DNA of 5,214 bases, from positions 1 to 5,214 of the forward strand of contig JAKEGN010000344.1 of assembly GCA_022615525.1 (NCBI GenBank). The letters run 5' to 3'. A program made the position numbers and the translations under genes. The notes beneath the pieces are model-generated. The model worked only from the letters and a program-made list of their open reading frames with translations, searched no databases and was not told the origin of the DNA. Source of the stretch: Woeseiaceae bacterium. GTDB lineage: Bacteria > Pseudomonadota > Gammaproteobacteria > Steroidobacterales > Woeseiaceae. Positions 1 through 5,214 of the stretch are shown here, piece after piece. The first letter of the stretch is position 1. Each line of letters starts with the position of its first letter.

Positions 1-103
1 GCGACACCAGTTCATGTATCGCGTCGAGCACGTCCATTTCAGGCTTGAATGCGACGAGGTGCGCCGTCATGTAGTCGCGCACCCGCGCGGATTTGCTGGT
101 CAT
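1..103 (-). CDS. Probable CBS-domain protein, N-terminal 34 codons, truncated by window edge
   Basis: An open frame begins with ATG at 103, overlapping the nqrM stop as ATGA, and runs off the window. A purine-rich GAAGGGGAA lies about 10 nt upstream (GGGG at 117-114). The visible protein starts MTSKSARVRDYMTAHLV and continues with AFKPEMDVLDAIHELVS. The pattern V-R-D-Y-M-T, then V-x-F-x-P-x-x-D-V-x-x-A-I, is the characteristic start of a CBS domain, which usually occurs in pairs and binds adenine nucleotides such as AMP, ATP or SAM. The rest, including any fused output domain, is outside the window, so stand-alone CBS pair versus larger protein cannot be decided. The coupled overlap suggests co-translation with nqrM and a possible role linked to Na+-NQR or energy status; that role is inference. 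Confidence 0.72.
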   Translation of the reverse strand, partial: MTSKSARVRDYMTAHLVAFKPEMDVLDAIHELVS

Positions 104-285
104 TTCCGTGATTCCCCTTCGCAGTTGCCGCCGCAAAGTTCACATCCCCCGCCGTTCAGGCCGCCGCAGCTTCCACGTACGGGCCTGCGGCCGGCGACCA
201 CTCCGACGGACATGGCGGCGATGACCGCGAGCAGGACCGCGAAGCTGAGAAGGGCCGTGACGATCAATGTTGCCAGCAGTGTCAT
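100..285 (-). CDS. nqrM: Na+-NQR maturation factor NqrM (DUF539 family)
   Basis: NqrM is a small membrane protein with conserved cysteines required for assembly of active Na+-NQR. It is thought to deliver iron for the NqrD/E centre (family knowledge from Vibrio and Klebsiella work). This product has 61 residues, on the short side for the family. It has one hydrophobic N-terminal helix (about 4-31), then basic residues, then a Cys-rich tail. The diagnostic GSCGGL (38-43, Cys40) is followed by Cys48, Cys51 and Cys55 in CELCGGNC, giving four cysteines as in the family. The ATG at 285 overlaps the apbE stop (ATGA) and has a good GGAGGG upstream. Its stop overlaps the next gene in the same way. 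Position directly after apbE is typical. The very short charged end (EGESRK) is the main difference from longer homologues. Confidence 0.9.
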   Translation of the reverse strand: MTLLATLIVTALLSFAVLLAVIAAMSVGVVAGRRPVRGSCGGLNGGGCELCGGNCEGESRK

Positions 286-1301
286 GTCGTCGGTCCCTCC
301 GGGACAAACGCGGGCGTCACATGCTCGCTGAAGCCTGCTTCAGTGCGAACGAGGAACAGCGCGGCGATGCCTCGCGAGGTCGCCAGTTGCAGACCTTCCT
401 CGGGTCCGAGAACCATCAATGCCGTTGCCATGGCGTCCGCGTATGCGGCCGTGTCGGCGATCACCGTGACTGACGCCAGTGAGTGAGTTACCGGTCGGCC
501 GGTACGCGTATCGATCGTGTGCGAGTAGCGCTGCTTGTCGAACTCGAAGAAGTTCCGGTAGTCGCCGGAGGTTGCTACGGCTCGATCCGTCAGGTGCACG
601 ACGCTGTGCACCCGCCGCGCATCATCCAGCGGCTCCTCGATTGCCACTGCCCAGAGTTCCCTGGCAGCGTTATGGCCTCGCATCCTGAGTTCCCCGCCGA
701 TTTCAACAAGGTAGTCTTCGAGACCTTGTTCGTCGAGCAGCTCAGCGATGCGATCGACTGCATAACCTTTGGCATAGGCCGACAGGTCGATATACAGGTC
801 CGGCAGGTTCTTGCGCATTGCCGGTTTCGCACAGTCCGTTTGCAGGTGCCCGTAACCGACACGTGCGCGGGCCGCGTTGATCTGCTCATCGGACGGAGGC
901 CTAACAGCCGTTCCGTCCGGCCCGAATCCCCACAGATTGACAAGCGGACCAACCGTGATGTCGAAAGCTCCGCCGGACAGCGCGCTGATTGCCAGGGACT
1001 CCTCGACGCTGAGGCAGAATTCCGCAGAGACCGGTTGCCAGTCTGTCGACTCGCTGATGTTGAACAGGGAGAGCTCCGAATCGATGATGTAAGTGGACAT
1101 CGTTCCTTCGATGCGCGCAAGCATGGCGTCAATCTGCTGCTGCAGGAGTCCGGCATCCGGCACGTGCTCATCCGCCGGCACCTTGATGCTGAACCGGGTG
1201 CCCATGGTAGAACCGTTCAGCTCGAGTACCGCCGGCTCGTTACCGCAAGCCGACGACAGCAGAGCAACGATCGTCAGGGCGACGTACGGCAGGTGTCGCA
1301 T
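282..1301 (-). CDS. apbE: FAD:protein FMN transferase (ApbE), probable lipoprotein
   Basis: ApbE splits FAD and transfers FMN through a phosphoester bond to Thr or Ser of target proteins. Here the targets are NqrB and NqrC of the same operon. The enzyme needs Mg2+ and acts on the periplasmic side. The 339-residue product has a signal segment (about 1-18) followed by Cys19 in LLSSACG, a lipobox-like site that lacks the usual Leu at -3. Family motifs are GSTMGTRFSIKV (30-41), MSTYIIDSELSLFN (68-81), GGAFDITVGPLVNLWGFGP (110-128), IDLSAYAKGYAVDRI (171-185), LVEIGGELRMRG (198-209), VATSGDYRNFFE (242-253), HTIDTRTGRPV (261-271; His261 fits the essential His) and YADAMATALMVLGP (287-300; Asp289 in the usual metal-site position). 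The start directly abuts the nqrF stop (TGAATG) with a GGAGG before it. The family is certain; lipidation is likely but not proven. Confidence 0.95.
   Translation of the reverse strand: MRHLPYVALTIVALLSSACGNEPAVLELNGSTMGTRFSIKVPADEHVPDAGLLQQQIDAMLARIEGTMSTYIIDSELSLFNISESTDWQPVSAEFCLSVEESLAISALSGGAFDITVGPLVNLWGFGPDGTAVRPPSDEQINAARARVGYGHLQTDCAKPAMRKNLPDLYIDLSAYAKGYAVDRIAELLDEQGLEDYLVEIGGELRMRGHNAARELWAVAIEEPLDDARRVHSVVHLTDRAVATSGDYRNFFEFDKQRYSHTIDTRTGRPVTHSLASVTVIADTAAYADAMATALMVLGPEEGLQLATSRGIAALFLVRTEAGFSEHVTPAFVPEGPTT
295..300 (-). promoter_or_regulatory. Ribosome binding site of nqrM inside apbE
   Basis: GGAGGG on the minus strand lies 9 nt upstream of the nqrM ATG at 285 and is encoded by the Glu-Gly codons near the ApbE C-terminus. 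It supports the 61-residue nqrM reading as a real gene. Confidence 0.7.
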
Positions 1302-2543
1302 TCAGCCTCCGAAGTCGTCCAGCAATATGCGATCCCGGGTCACGCCCAGGTCCTCGAGCATTTTGATCACGGCGGTATTCATCATCGGCGGCCCGCAGAG
1401 ATAGTACTCGCAATCCTCCGGCGCAGCATGGGCCGCAAGGTACTCGTCGTGCAGAACCTTGTGGATGAAGCCGGTGTAGCCGGCCCAGTTGTCTTCCGGC
1501 AAGGGCTCGGAGAGCGCAACATGCCATTGGAAATTGCTGTTTTCCTTTTCCAGGGCATCGAACTCCTCGACGTAGAACAGCTCCTTGCGGCTTCGAGCGC
1601 CGTACCAGAACGACATTTTTCGTTGCGAATGCAGACGCTTCAACTGGTCGAAAATGTGCGCGCGCATCGGCGCCATGCCAGCGCCGCCGCCGACGAACAC
1701 CATTTCGTCTTGCGTATCTCGGGCGAAGAACTCGCCGTAGGGCCCGGAGATCGTAACCCGGTCACCCGGCTTCAGCGAGAAAATATAGGACGACATGATG
1801 CCCGGCGGCACACCGGCGCCCGAGCCCGGCGGCGGCGTCGCAATTCGCACGTTGAGGCGAATGATCTCGCCCTCCAGCGGAAAGCTCGCCATCGAGTACG
1901 CACGGCTCACGGGTTTCGTCACGCGCGACTCGTAACGCCAAAGGCCATGGCGATCCCATTCGCCTCGAAACCTTTCGTCGATTTCGAAGTCCGAGAACCG
2001 GACGATGTGTGGCGGGCATTCGATCTGAATGTAGCCTCCGGCCCTGTAGTCCAGCAACTCGCCATGTGGCAGCCGCAACACGAGTTCCTTGATGAAACTC
2101 GCGACATTCCGGTTCGAAACGACCGTGCATTCGAGCTTGCGAATGCCGAAGATTTCATCCGGCACCCGCACGTGCATGTCCTGCTTGACGGTAACCTGGC
2201 AGGAAAGCCGAACTTGGTCCTTGGCCTCGCGCTTGCTGACCAACGATGCTTCCGTCGGCAACAGGGCTCCGCCGCCATCGATGACCCGCACCCGGCACTG
2301 ACCGCAGGTTCCGCCACCCCCGCAGGCCGATGGCACGAAGATTCCCGAGTCGGCGAGGCCGACCATCAGCTTTATGCCTACGGGCATCGTCAACTCGCGG
2401 TCGTCGTTGACGGTGACCGTGACGCTGCCGCTGCTGACAAGCCGCGAGCGTGCAGCGAGTATGACGAAAACCAGCAACAGGATGATCGCCGTGAACAAGC
2501 CGACGCCGAGGCCGACTTCCAGGAACGTGGTATCGATGCTCAC
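1302..2543 (-). CDS. nqrF: Na+-translocating NADH:quinone oxidoreductase subunit F (NqrF), NADH-oxidising, GTG start
   Basis: NqrF is the electron entry subunit: it oxidises NADH through FAD and passes electrons to a 2Fe-2S ferredoxin-type centre on the cytoplasmic side. From the GTG at 2543 it has 413 residues (family about 408). It has one N-terminal membrane segment (about 8-30). The plant-type ferredoxin domain (about 38-125) carries Cys74, Cys80, Cys83 and Cys115 in ACGGGGTCGQC and LSCQV. The FAD domain has YRAGGYIQIE (166-175) and RAYSMAS (214-220). The NADH domain has GGGAGMAPM (285-293), WYGARSRKE (313-321) and CGPPMMN (383-389). It ends in the diagnostic LLDDFGG. The frame stays open upstream to about 3074, but that stretch overlaps nqrE and has no NqrF similarity. 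GTG 2543 overlaps the nqrE stop (GTGA) and matches the normal N-terminus. No Shine-Dalgarno is evident, so coupling is likely. Confidence 0.97.
   Translation of the reverse strand: MSIDTTFLEVGLGVGLFTAIILLLVFVILAARSRLVSSGSVTVTVNDDRELTMPVGIKLMVGLADSGIFVPSACGGGGTCGQCRVRVIDGGGALLPTEASLVSKREAKDQVRLSCQVTVKQDMHVRVPDEIFGIRKLECTVVSNRNVASFIKELVLRLPHGELLDYRAGGYIQIECPPHIVRFSDFEIDERFRGEWDRHGLWRYESRVTKPVSRAYSMASFPLEGEIIRLNVRIATPPPGSGAGVPPGIMSSYIFSLKPGDRVTISGPYGEFFARDTQDEMVFVGGGAGMAPMRAHIFDQLKRLHSQRKMSFWYGARSRKELFYVEEFDALEKENSNFQWHVALSEPLPEDNWAGYTGFIHKVLHDEYLAAHAAPEDCEYYLCGPPMMNTAVIKMLEDLGVTRDRILLDDFGG
1306..1310 (-). promoter_or_regulatory. Ribosome binding site of apbE within the 3' end of nqrF
   Basis: GGAGG on the minus strand lies 4 nt before the apbE ATG at 1301, at the close end of useful spacing. 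It is built from the GGA and GGC codons of the conserved terminal Gly-Gly of NqrF. The nqrF stop codon TGA lies between it and the ATG. It decides the apbE start. Confidence 0.75.
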
Positions 2544-3151
2544 AACCGTATGCCCGAGAAAGCCATGAAGCCGATCGACATGAGCCCTACGATGATGAAC
2601 GTGATGCCTAGCCCCTGCAGCCCGTCCGGGACGTCGCTGTACTTGAGCTTCTCGCGAATACCGGCCAGTGCAACCAGCGCGAAGGCCCAGCCACTGCCGC
2701 TGCCCACACCGTAAACGACACTCTCGGCGAAGCCGTACTGGCGTTCGACCATGAACAATGTCCCGCCGAGAATGGCGCAGTTCACCGTGATGAGCGGCAG
2801 GAAGATACCCAGCGTGTTGTAAAGCTTCGGCACGTATCGATCGAGCGCCATTTCCAGGATCTGCACCAGGGCAGCAATGACCCCGATGTAGGTGACCAGG
2901 CCGAGGAATTCCAGGTCGACATCGGGCAGCCCTGCCCAGGCCAGTGCACCTTTCTGCAGGAGAAATGCGTGAATGAGATTGTTGGCCGGCACCGTGATCG
3001 TCTGCACGACGACCACGGCAATACCAAGCCCCAGCGCCGTTTCCACGCGCTTGGATATTGCAAGGAACGTGCACATGCCGAGAAAGAAGGACAGGGCGAG
3101 ATTCTCGACAAAAGCCGCCTTGATGAAAAGATTGAACAGATCGGCGATCAC
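2540..3151 (-). CDS. nqrE: Na+-translocating NADH:quinone oxidoreductase subunit E (NqrE), GTG start
   Basis: NqrE is the membrane partner of NqrD, providing the other two cysteine ligands of the intramembrane iron-sulfur centre. The product has 203 residues and is almost entirely hydrophobic, close to the family's usual length of about 200. Strong signatures are ENLALSFFLGMCTFLA (16-31, ligand Cys27), VPANNLIHAFLL (54-65), IGVIAALVQILEM (89-101), LGIFLPLITVNCAILGG (114-130, ligand Cys125), FAESVVYGVGSGSGW (141-155) and AGIREKLKYSDVP (163-175). The start codon is GTG at 3151-3149, which overlaps the nqrD stop as GTGA. The reading begins at the same point as known NqrE proteins, about ten residues before the first conserved block, so no upstream start is needed. 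There is no strong Shine-Dalgarno, so translation probably depends on ribosomes arriving from nqrD. Confidence 0.97.
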   Translation of the reverse strand: MIADLFNLFIKAAFVENLALSFFLGMCTFLAISKRVETALGLGIAVVVVQTITVPANNLIHAFLLQKGALAWAGLPDVDLEFLGLVTYIGVIAALVQILEMALDRYVPKLYNTLGIFLPLITVNCAILGGTLFMVERQYGFAESVVYGVGSGSGWAFALVALAGIREKLKYSDVPDGLQGLGITFIIVGLMSIGFMAFSGIRL

Positions 3152-3807
3152 AGCACGCCTGTCCGGTGAACTTCGTGGATCTGGTAGTCGGCGTGCTCGA
3201 CCTGTTCGCGTTTCCAGGACCGGATGCCCCAGATCAGCAGCCCGATGATGAAGAATGCACTTGGCGGCAGCAGCATCAACCCGTTGGCTTCATACCAGCC
3301 GCCGTCGGATACGAGAGGCAGGATGCGATAGCCGAGCAGCGTACCGCCGCCGAACAGCTCGCGGAGCGTCGCGACGAATATCAGGATGGCGCTGTATCCC
3401 AGGCCGTTGCCCAGGCCATCGAGGAAACTGACGCCGACCGGGTTTTTCATGGCGAAGGCTTCGGCGCGCCCCATGACGATGCAATTGGTGATGATCAGCC
3501 CGACGAACACCGATAGCTGCTTGCTGGTTTCGAAAGCATAGGCGCGCAACAACTGGTCGACGACGATGACCAGCGTCGCAATGATCGTCATCTGCACGAT
3601 GATCCGTATGCTGTTGGGTATGCGCGAGCGAATGCTGCTGATGGTGGCATTGGAGAAGGCCGTTACGCTGGTCAGCGCGGCGCACATCAGTAGCGCAGGC
3701 ATCAGCGACGTGGTCACCGCCAGGGCGGAACAGATTCCCAGTACCTGCAGAGTTATGGGGTTTTTGTCGATAAGGGGATCGACAAGAATTTTGCGCGTAT
3801 CGCTCAT
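3148..3807 (-). CDS. nqrD: Na+-translocating NADH:quinone oxidoreductase subunit D (NqrD)
   Basis: NqrD is an integral membrane subunit that pairs with NqrE. The two fold as inverted homologues and hold an iron-sulfur centre at their interface that carries electrons across the membrane from NqrF to NqrC. The product has 219 residues, slightly longer than the roughly 210 usual, through a polar C-terminal tail (about 197-219). Signatures are NPITLQVLGICSALAVT (16-32, ligand Cys26) and ITNCIVMGRAEAFAMKNPVG (106-125, ligand Cys109). These match Cys29 and Cys112 of the Vibrio cholerae protein with a constant offset of three. Also seen are LDGLGNGLGYSAIL (129-142) and RELFGGGTLLG (149-159). Hydrophobic stretches cover most of 19-45, 66-89, 97-116, 134-148 and 175-196. 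The ATG at 3807 overlaps the nqrC stop as ATGA; a weak AGGGA lies 7 nt upstream. Confidence 0.97.
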   Translation of the reverse strand: MSDTRKILVDPLIDKNPITLQVLGICSALAVTTSLMPALLMCAALTSVTAFSNATISSIRSRIPNSIRIIVQMTIIATLVIVVDQLLRAYAFETSKQLSVFVGLIITNCIVMGRAEAFAMKNPVGVSFLDGLGNGLGYSAILIFVATLRELFGGGTLLGYRILPLVSDGGWYEANGLMLLPPSAFFIIGLLIWGIRSWKREQVEHADYQIHEVHRTGVL

Positions 3808-4616
3808 GGCTGCTTCCCTGCGTTCTCCCGAAACTTCGCGAGGTACGGACCGAAACCATGAGGCCCCACCCAGTAGTGAACGAGGTTGGTGACGCCGCGA
3901 CCGGTGAGCGTGGCCCCTGCCAGTCCGTCGACCTGGTATCGACTGTCGCTGGCGCCGCTCCTCGAAATGTCCACGACGGTGCCGCGAATCACTTCAAGGT
4001 AGAACTCGCCGTCCGCACCGAAAAGCTTCTTGCCCTGCCACTTCGCGCGCCACGCCGGCCTGTCGACCTGGTCACCGAGACCCGGAGTCTCCGCGTGACT
4101 GTAAAAGCTCAGTCCGCGCACCGTATTGCCATCCGCTTCCAGCGACAGGTAACCGTACATGGTCGACCATAGGCCGGACCCGTACACCGGCAGGATGACC
4201 TGCTCGATTGCATCGCCCGAACGCACCAGGTACACCGGCGCGTAGCGCGCGCGGCGACGGATGGACGCGATGTCCGATGCTGCCGGTATCCGCACACCGA
4301 GGTGCGGATCCCTGGCCGCGTCCTCGGCATCGAATCCTTCCACGGCGGGCGAGTCGACGTAATTCCCGGTCGACAGTTCGACCATGCGTGGCTCGATGGC
4401 GGCGAATGCGGTCGCCGGGTCGCCGCTATTCGCCAGTCCGGCAACCTCAAGGATGATGCTCTGTCGATACTCCGCCGCGTTCTGCAGCTGTTTCGGCCTG
4501 AGCAGTACGGCGGCCCCCGCAACCAGCAGGGAGCAGACGAGACTCAAGGTGATGGCAACGAGCAGCGTGTTCGAAATGCTGTCGCGTGATCGCGTGGCTG
4601 CCACGGCTTCAACCAT
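3804..4616 (-). CDS. nqrC: Na+-translocating NADH:quinone oxidoreductase subunit C (NqrC)
   Basis: NqrC is the periplasm-facing subunit with a covalent FMN that relays electrons from the NqrD/E iron-sulfur centre to NqrB. The 270-residue product is of normal family length. It has one N-terminal membrane segment (about 17-39) and a soluble FMN-binding domain. Family signatures are PVYGSGLWSTMYGYLSLEAD (143-162), HAETPGLGDQVD (174-185) followed by W189, W193 and GKK, and the flavinylation region VDGLAGATLTGRGV (229-242), with the acceptor Thr at 236. The usual Ser three residues before that Thr is Ala here. The ATG at 4616 is chosen because a GGAGG lies 7 nt upstream and the membrane segment follows at the usual distance. 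The gene overlaps nqrB by 8 nt and nqrD by 4 nt (ATGA), implying translational coupling. Confidence 0.97.
   Translation of the reverse strand: MVEAVAATRSRDSISNTLLVAITLSLVCSLLVAGAAVLLRPKQLQNAAEYRQSIILEVAGLANSGDPATAFAAIEPRMVELSTGNYVDSPAVEGFDAEDAARDPHLGVRIPAASDIASIRRRARYAPVYLVRSGDAIEQVILPVYGSGLWSTMYGYLSLEADGNTVRGLSFYSHAETPGLGDQVDRPAWRAKWQGKKLFGADGEFYLEVIRGTVVDISRSGASDSRYQVDGLAGATLTGRGVTNLVHYWVGPHGFGPYLAKFRENAGKQP
3909..3911 (-). other. Predicted covalent FMN attachment threonine of NqrC
   Basis: This ACG codon is Thr236 of NqrC, within L-A-G-A-T-L-T-G. It aligns with the FMN-bearing Thr of Vibrio NqrC, where the local sequence is L-S-G-A-T-L-T-S. The core G-A-T-x-T is kept, but the Ser at -3 is Ala and the residue after the second Thr is Gly rather than Ser. 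Flavinylation is still expected, because the acceptor and the Gly-Ala before it are intact. Confidence 0.85.
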
Positions 4617-5214
4617 ACCGCCGCCTCCGTCTTCGCACGTTCGCCCGCACCACGAGGTAATCGATGATCGGCGCGAACACGTTGCCGAAAAGGATGGCCA
4701 GCATGATGCCCTCCGGATACGCGGGATTGAAAACGCGTATTACGAGCGTCAGGGCGCCGATCAGCAGCCCGAAAATCCATTTGCCGGCGTTGGTGCTGCA
4801 GGCGGTCACGGGATCCGTTGCCATGAATACCGCGCCGAAGGCGAAACCGCCGAGCACGATGTGCCAGTGCCAGGGCATCGCGGCCATCGGGTTGCTGCTG
4901 TCGACATAGCCGAGGGCGAGCGCGGGAATGATGAGCCCGGCAAAAACGCCGGCGATGATCCGCCAGGAGGCTATTCCCGTATAGATCAGCATCGCGGCGC
5001 CGAACAGGCAGGCGGCGGCTGAAGTTTCGCCGATCGATCCCTGCATCTGGCCGAAAAAAGCCTGGTTCCAGGTGAGGCCGCTGGCAATGATACCGTTCAT
5101 GCCGTCGATGGCGGCGACCCCGAGCGCCGTCGCGCCGCTGAACCCGTCGACGGCGGTCCAGACGGCGTCGCCGGAAATCTGTGCAGGGTAGGCGAAGTAA
5201 AGAAATGCACGTCC
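4609..5214 (-). CDS. nqrB: Na+-translocating NADH:quinone oxidoreductase subunit B (NqrB), C-terminal half, 5' end outside window
   Basis: NqrB is the largest membrane subunit of Na+-NQR. It carries a covalently bound FMN and contributes to the riboflavin, quinone and Na+ pathway in the inner membrane. The frame is open from the window edge at 5214 and gives 201 residues, about half of the roughly 400-415 typical of the family. The first visible residues read GRAFLYFAYPAQISGD, followed by DGFSGATAL, the NqrB flavinylation site. The FMN-accepting Thr is visible residue 29 (codon 5130-5128). Downstream are the conserved GSIGETS (about 59-65) and MATDPVTACSTNAGKW (about 131-146), with roughly five hydrophobic segments (about 66-82, 85-104, 117-131, 147-160, 168-189). 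An ATG at 5100 is internal and is not the start, because conserved residues precede it. The protein ends in six arginines then Tyr-Gly, a basic tail expected on the cytoplasmic face. The stop lies inside nqrC (8-nt overlap). Identification is very secure. Confidence 0.97.
   Translation of the reverse strand, partial: GRAFLYFAYPAQISGDAVWTAVDGFSGATALGVAAIDGMNGIIASGLTWNQAFFGQMQGSIGETSAAACLFGAAMLIYTGIASWRIIAGVFAGLIIPALALGYVDSSNPMAAMPWHWHIVLGGFAFGAVFMATDPVTACSTNAGKWIFGLLIGALTLVIRVFNPAYPEGIMLAILFGNVFAPIIDYLVVRANVRRRRRRYG
4624..4628 (-). promoter_or_regulatory. Ribosome binding site of nqrC, embedded in the NqrB poly-Arg tail
   Basis: On the minus strand GGAGG sits 7 nt before the nqrC ATG at 4616, a perfect Shine-Dalgarno core at good spacing. 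It is formed by adjacent CGG and AGG arginine codons of NqrB, so the C-terminal coding sequence of one gene doubles as the translation signal of the next. It supports ATG 4616 as the nqrC start. Confidence 0.8.
5128..5130 (-). other. Predicted covalent FMN attachment threonine of NqrB
   Basis: This ACG codon is the Thr of the motif D-G-F-S-G-A-T-A-L. It aligns with the threonine that carries FMN through a phosphoester bond in Vibrio NqrB (family knowledge). ApbE, encoded downstream in the same operon, would install the cofactor. The flanking S-G-A is intact, so flavinylation is expected. Confidence 0.9.

Noticed and set aside
14..473. Short plus-strand open frames over the nqrM and apbE region.
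   Set aside because: They are antisense to genes with clear motifs, have low-complexity Pro/Arg/Ser composition and no supporting start signals or neighbours.
483..2714. A very long plus-strand open frame (743 codons) running antisense to apbE, nqrF and part of nqrE.
   Set aside because: Its product is rich in Arg, His and Asp with no recognisable domain, and it lies wholly opposite genes whose protein signatures are unmistakable. In GC-rich coding DNA, the antisense frame often lacks stops because the sense codons that would create them are rare.
2544..3074. Upstream in-frame extension of nqrF giving a 590-residue protein.
   Set aside because: The extra 177 residues overlap nqrE in another frame and resemble no NqrF N-terminus. 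The GTG at 2543 gives the normal family length and membrane helix.
2540..3807. nqrD and nqrE as members of an Rnf (rsxA/rsxE) operon rather than Na+-NQR.
   Set aside because: The subunits are homologous to Rnf proteins, but the flanking NqrB, NqrC, NqrF (with FAD/NADH domains and LLDDFGG end), ApbE and NqrM, and their order, fit Na+-NQR only.
4609..5100. Reading NqrB as a 163-residue protein starting at ATG 5100.
   Set aside because: The frame remains open to the window edge, and the conserved FMN-site motif lies before this ATG, so the gene is simply cut by the window.
1..5214. Promoters, rho-independent terminators, repeats, mobile elements, tRNA or CRISPR signals.
   Set aside because: The window is coding throughout with no gap between genes, and I saw no hairpin followed by a T-run, no direct repeat series and no transposase remnant on either strand.

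Overview
This window holds the distal part of a Na+-translocating NADH:quinone oxidoreductase (Na+-NQR) operon. All genes are on the minus strand, so transcription runs from position 5214 towards position 1. The order is nqrB (3' half only), nqrC, nqrD, nqrE, nqrF, apbE, nqrM, and then the first 34 codons of a gene that looks like a CBS-domain protein. nqrA and the start of nqrB should lie beyond position 5214.

The sequence is GC-rich (about 60% by eye), and the nqr-apbE-nqrM order is the one known from Gammaproteobacteria such as Vibrio and Pseudomonas. I infer a GC-rich, probably marine or halotolerant, gammaproteobacterium. The genus cannot be fixed from this window.

Region by region: 5214-4609 is NqrB, including its covalent-FMN threonine; 4616-3804 is NqrC, with the second covalent-FMN threonine; 3807-3148 and 3151-2540 are the paired membrane subunits NqrD and NqrE, each with the two cysteines of the intramembrane iron-sulfur centre; 2543-1302 is NqrF, with the 2Fe-2S, FAD and NADH sites; 1301-282 is the flavin transferase ApbE; 285-100 is the maturation factor NqrM; 103-1 is the start of the CBS-like protein. 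There is no intergenic space. Six of the seven junctions overlap by 4 or 8 nt and one (nqrF/apbE) abuts exactly. I see no promoter, terminator, RNA gene, repeat, mobile element or CRISPR array.

The genes form one functional unit. NqrF takes electrons from NADH and passes them through FAD and 2Fe-2S to the NqrD/E iron-sulfur centre, then to FMN on NqrC, FMN on NqrB, riboflavin and ubiquinone, coupled to Na+ export. ApbE attaches the FMNs to NqrB and NqrC. NqrM is needed for assembly, probably iron delivery to NqrD/E. This is a well-known system. The least ordinary element is the CBS-like gene coupled to the end of the operon; nothing else here looks like an undescribed system.
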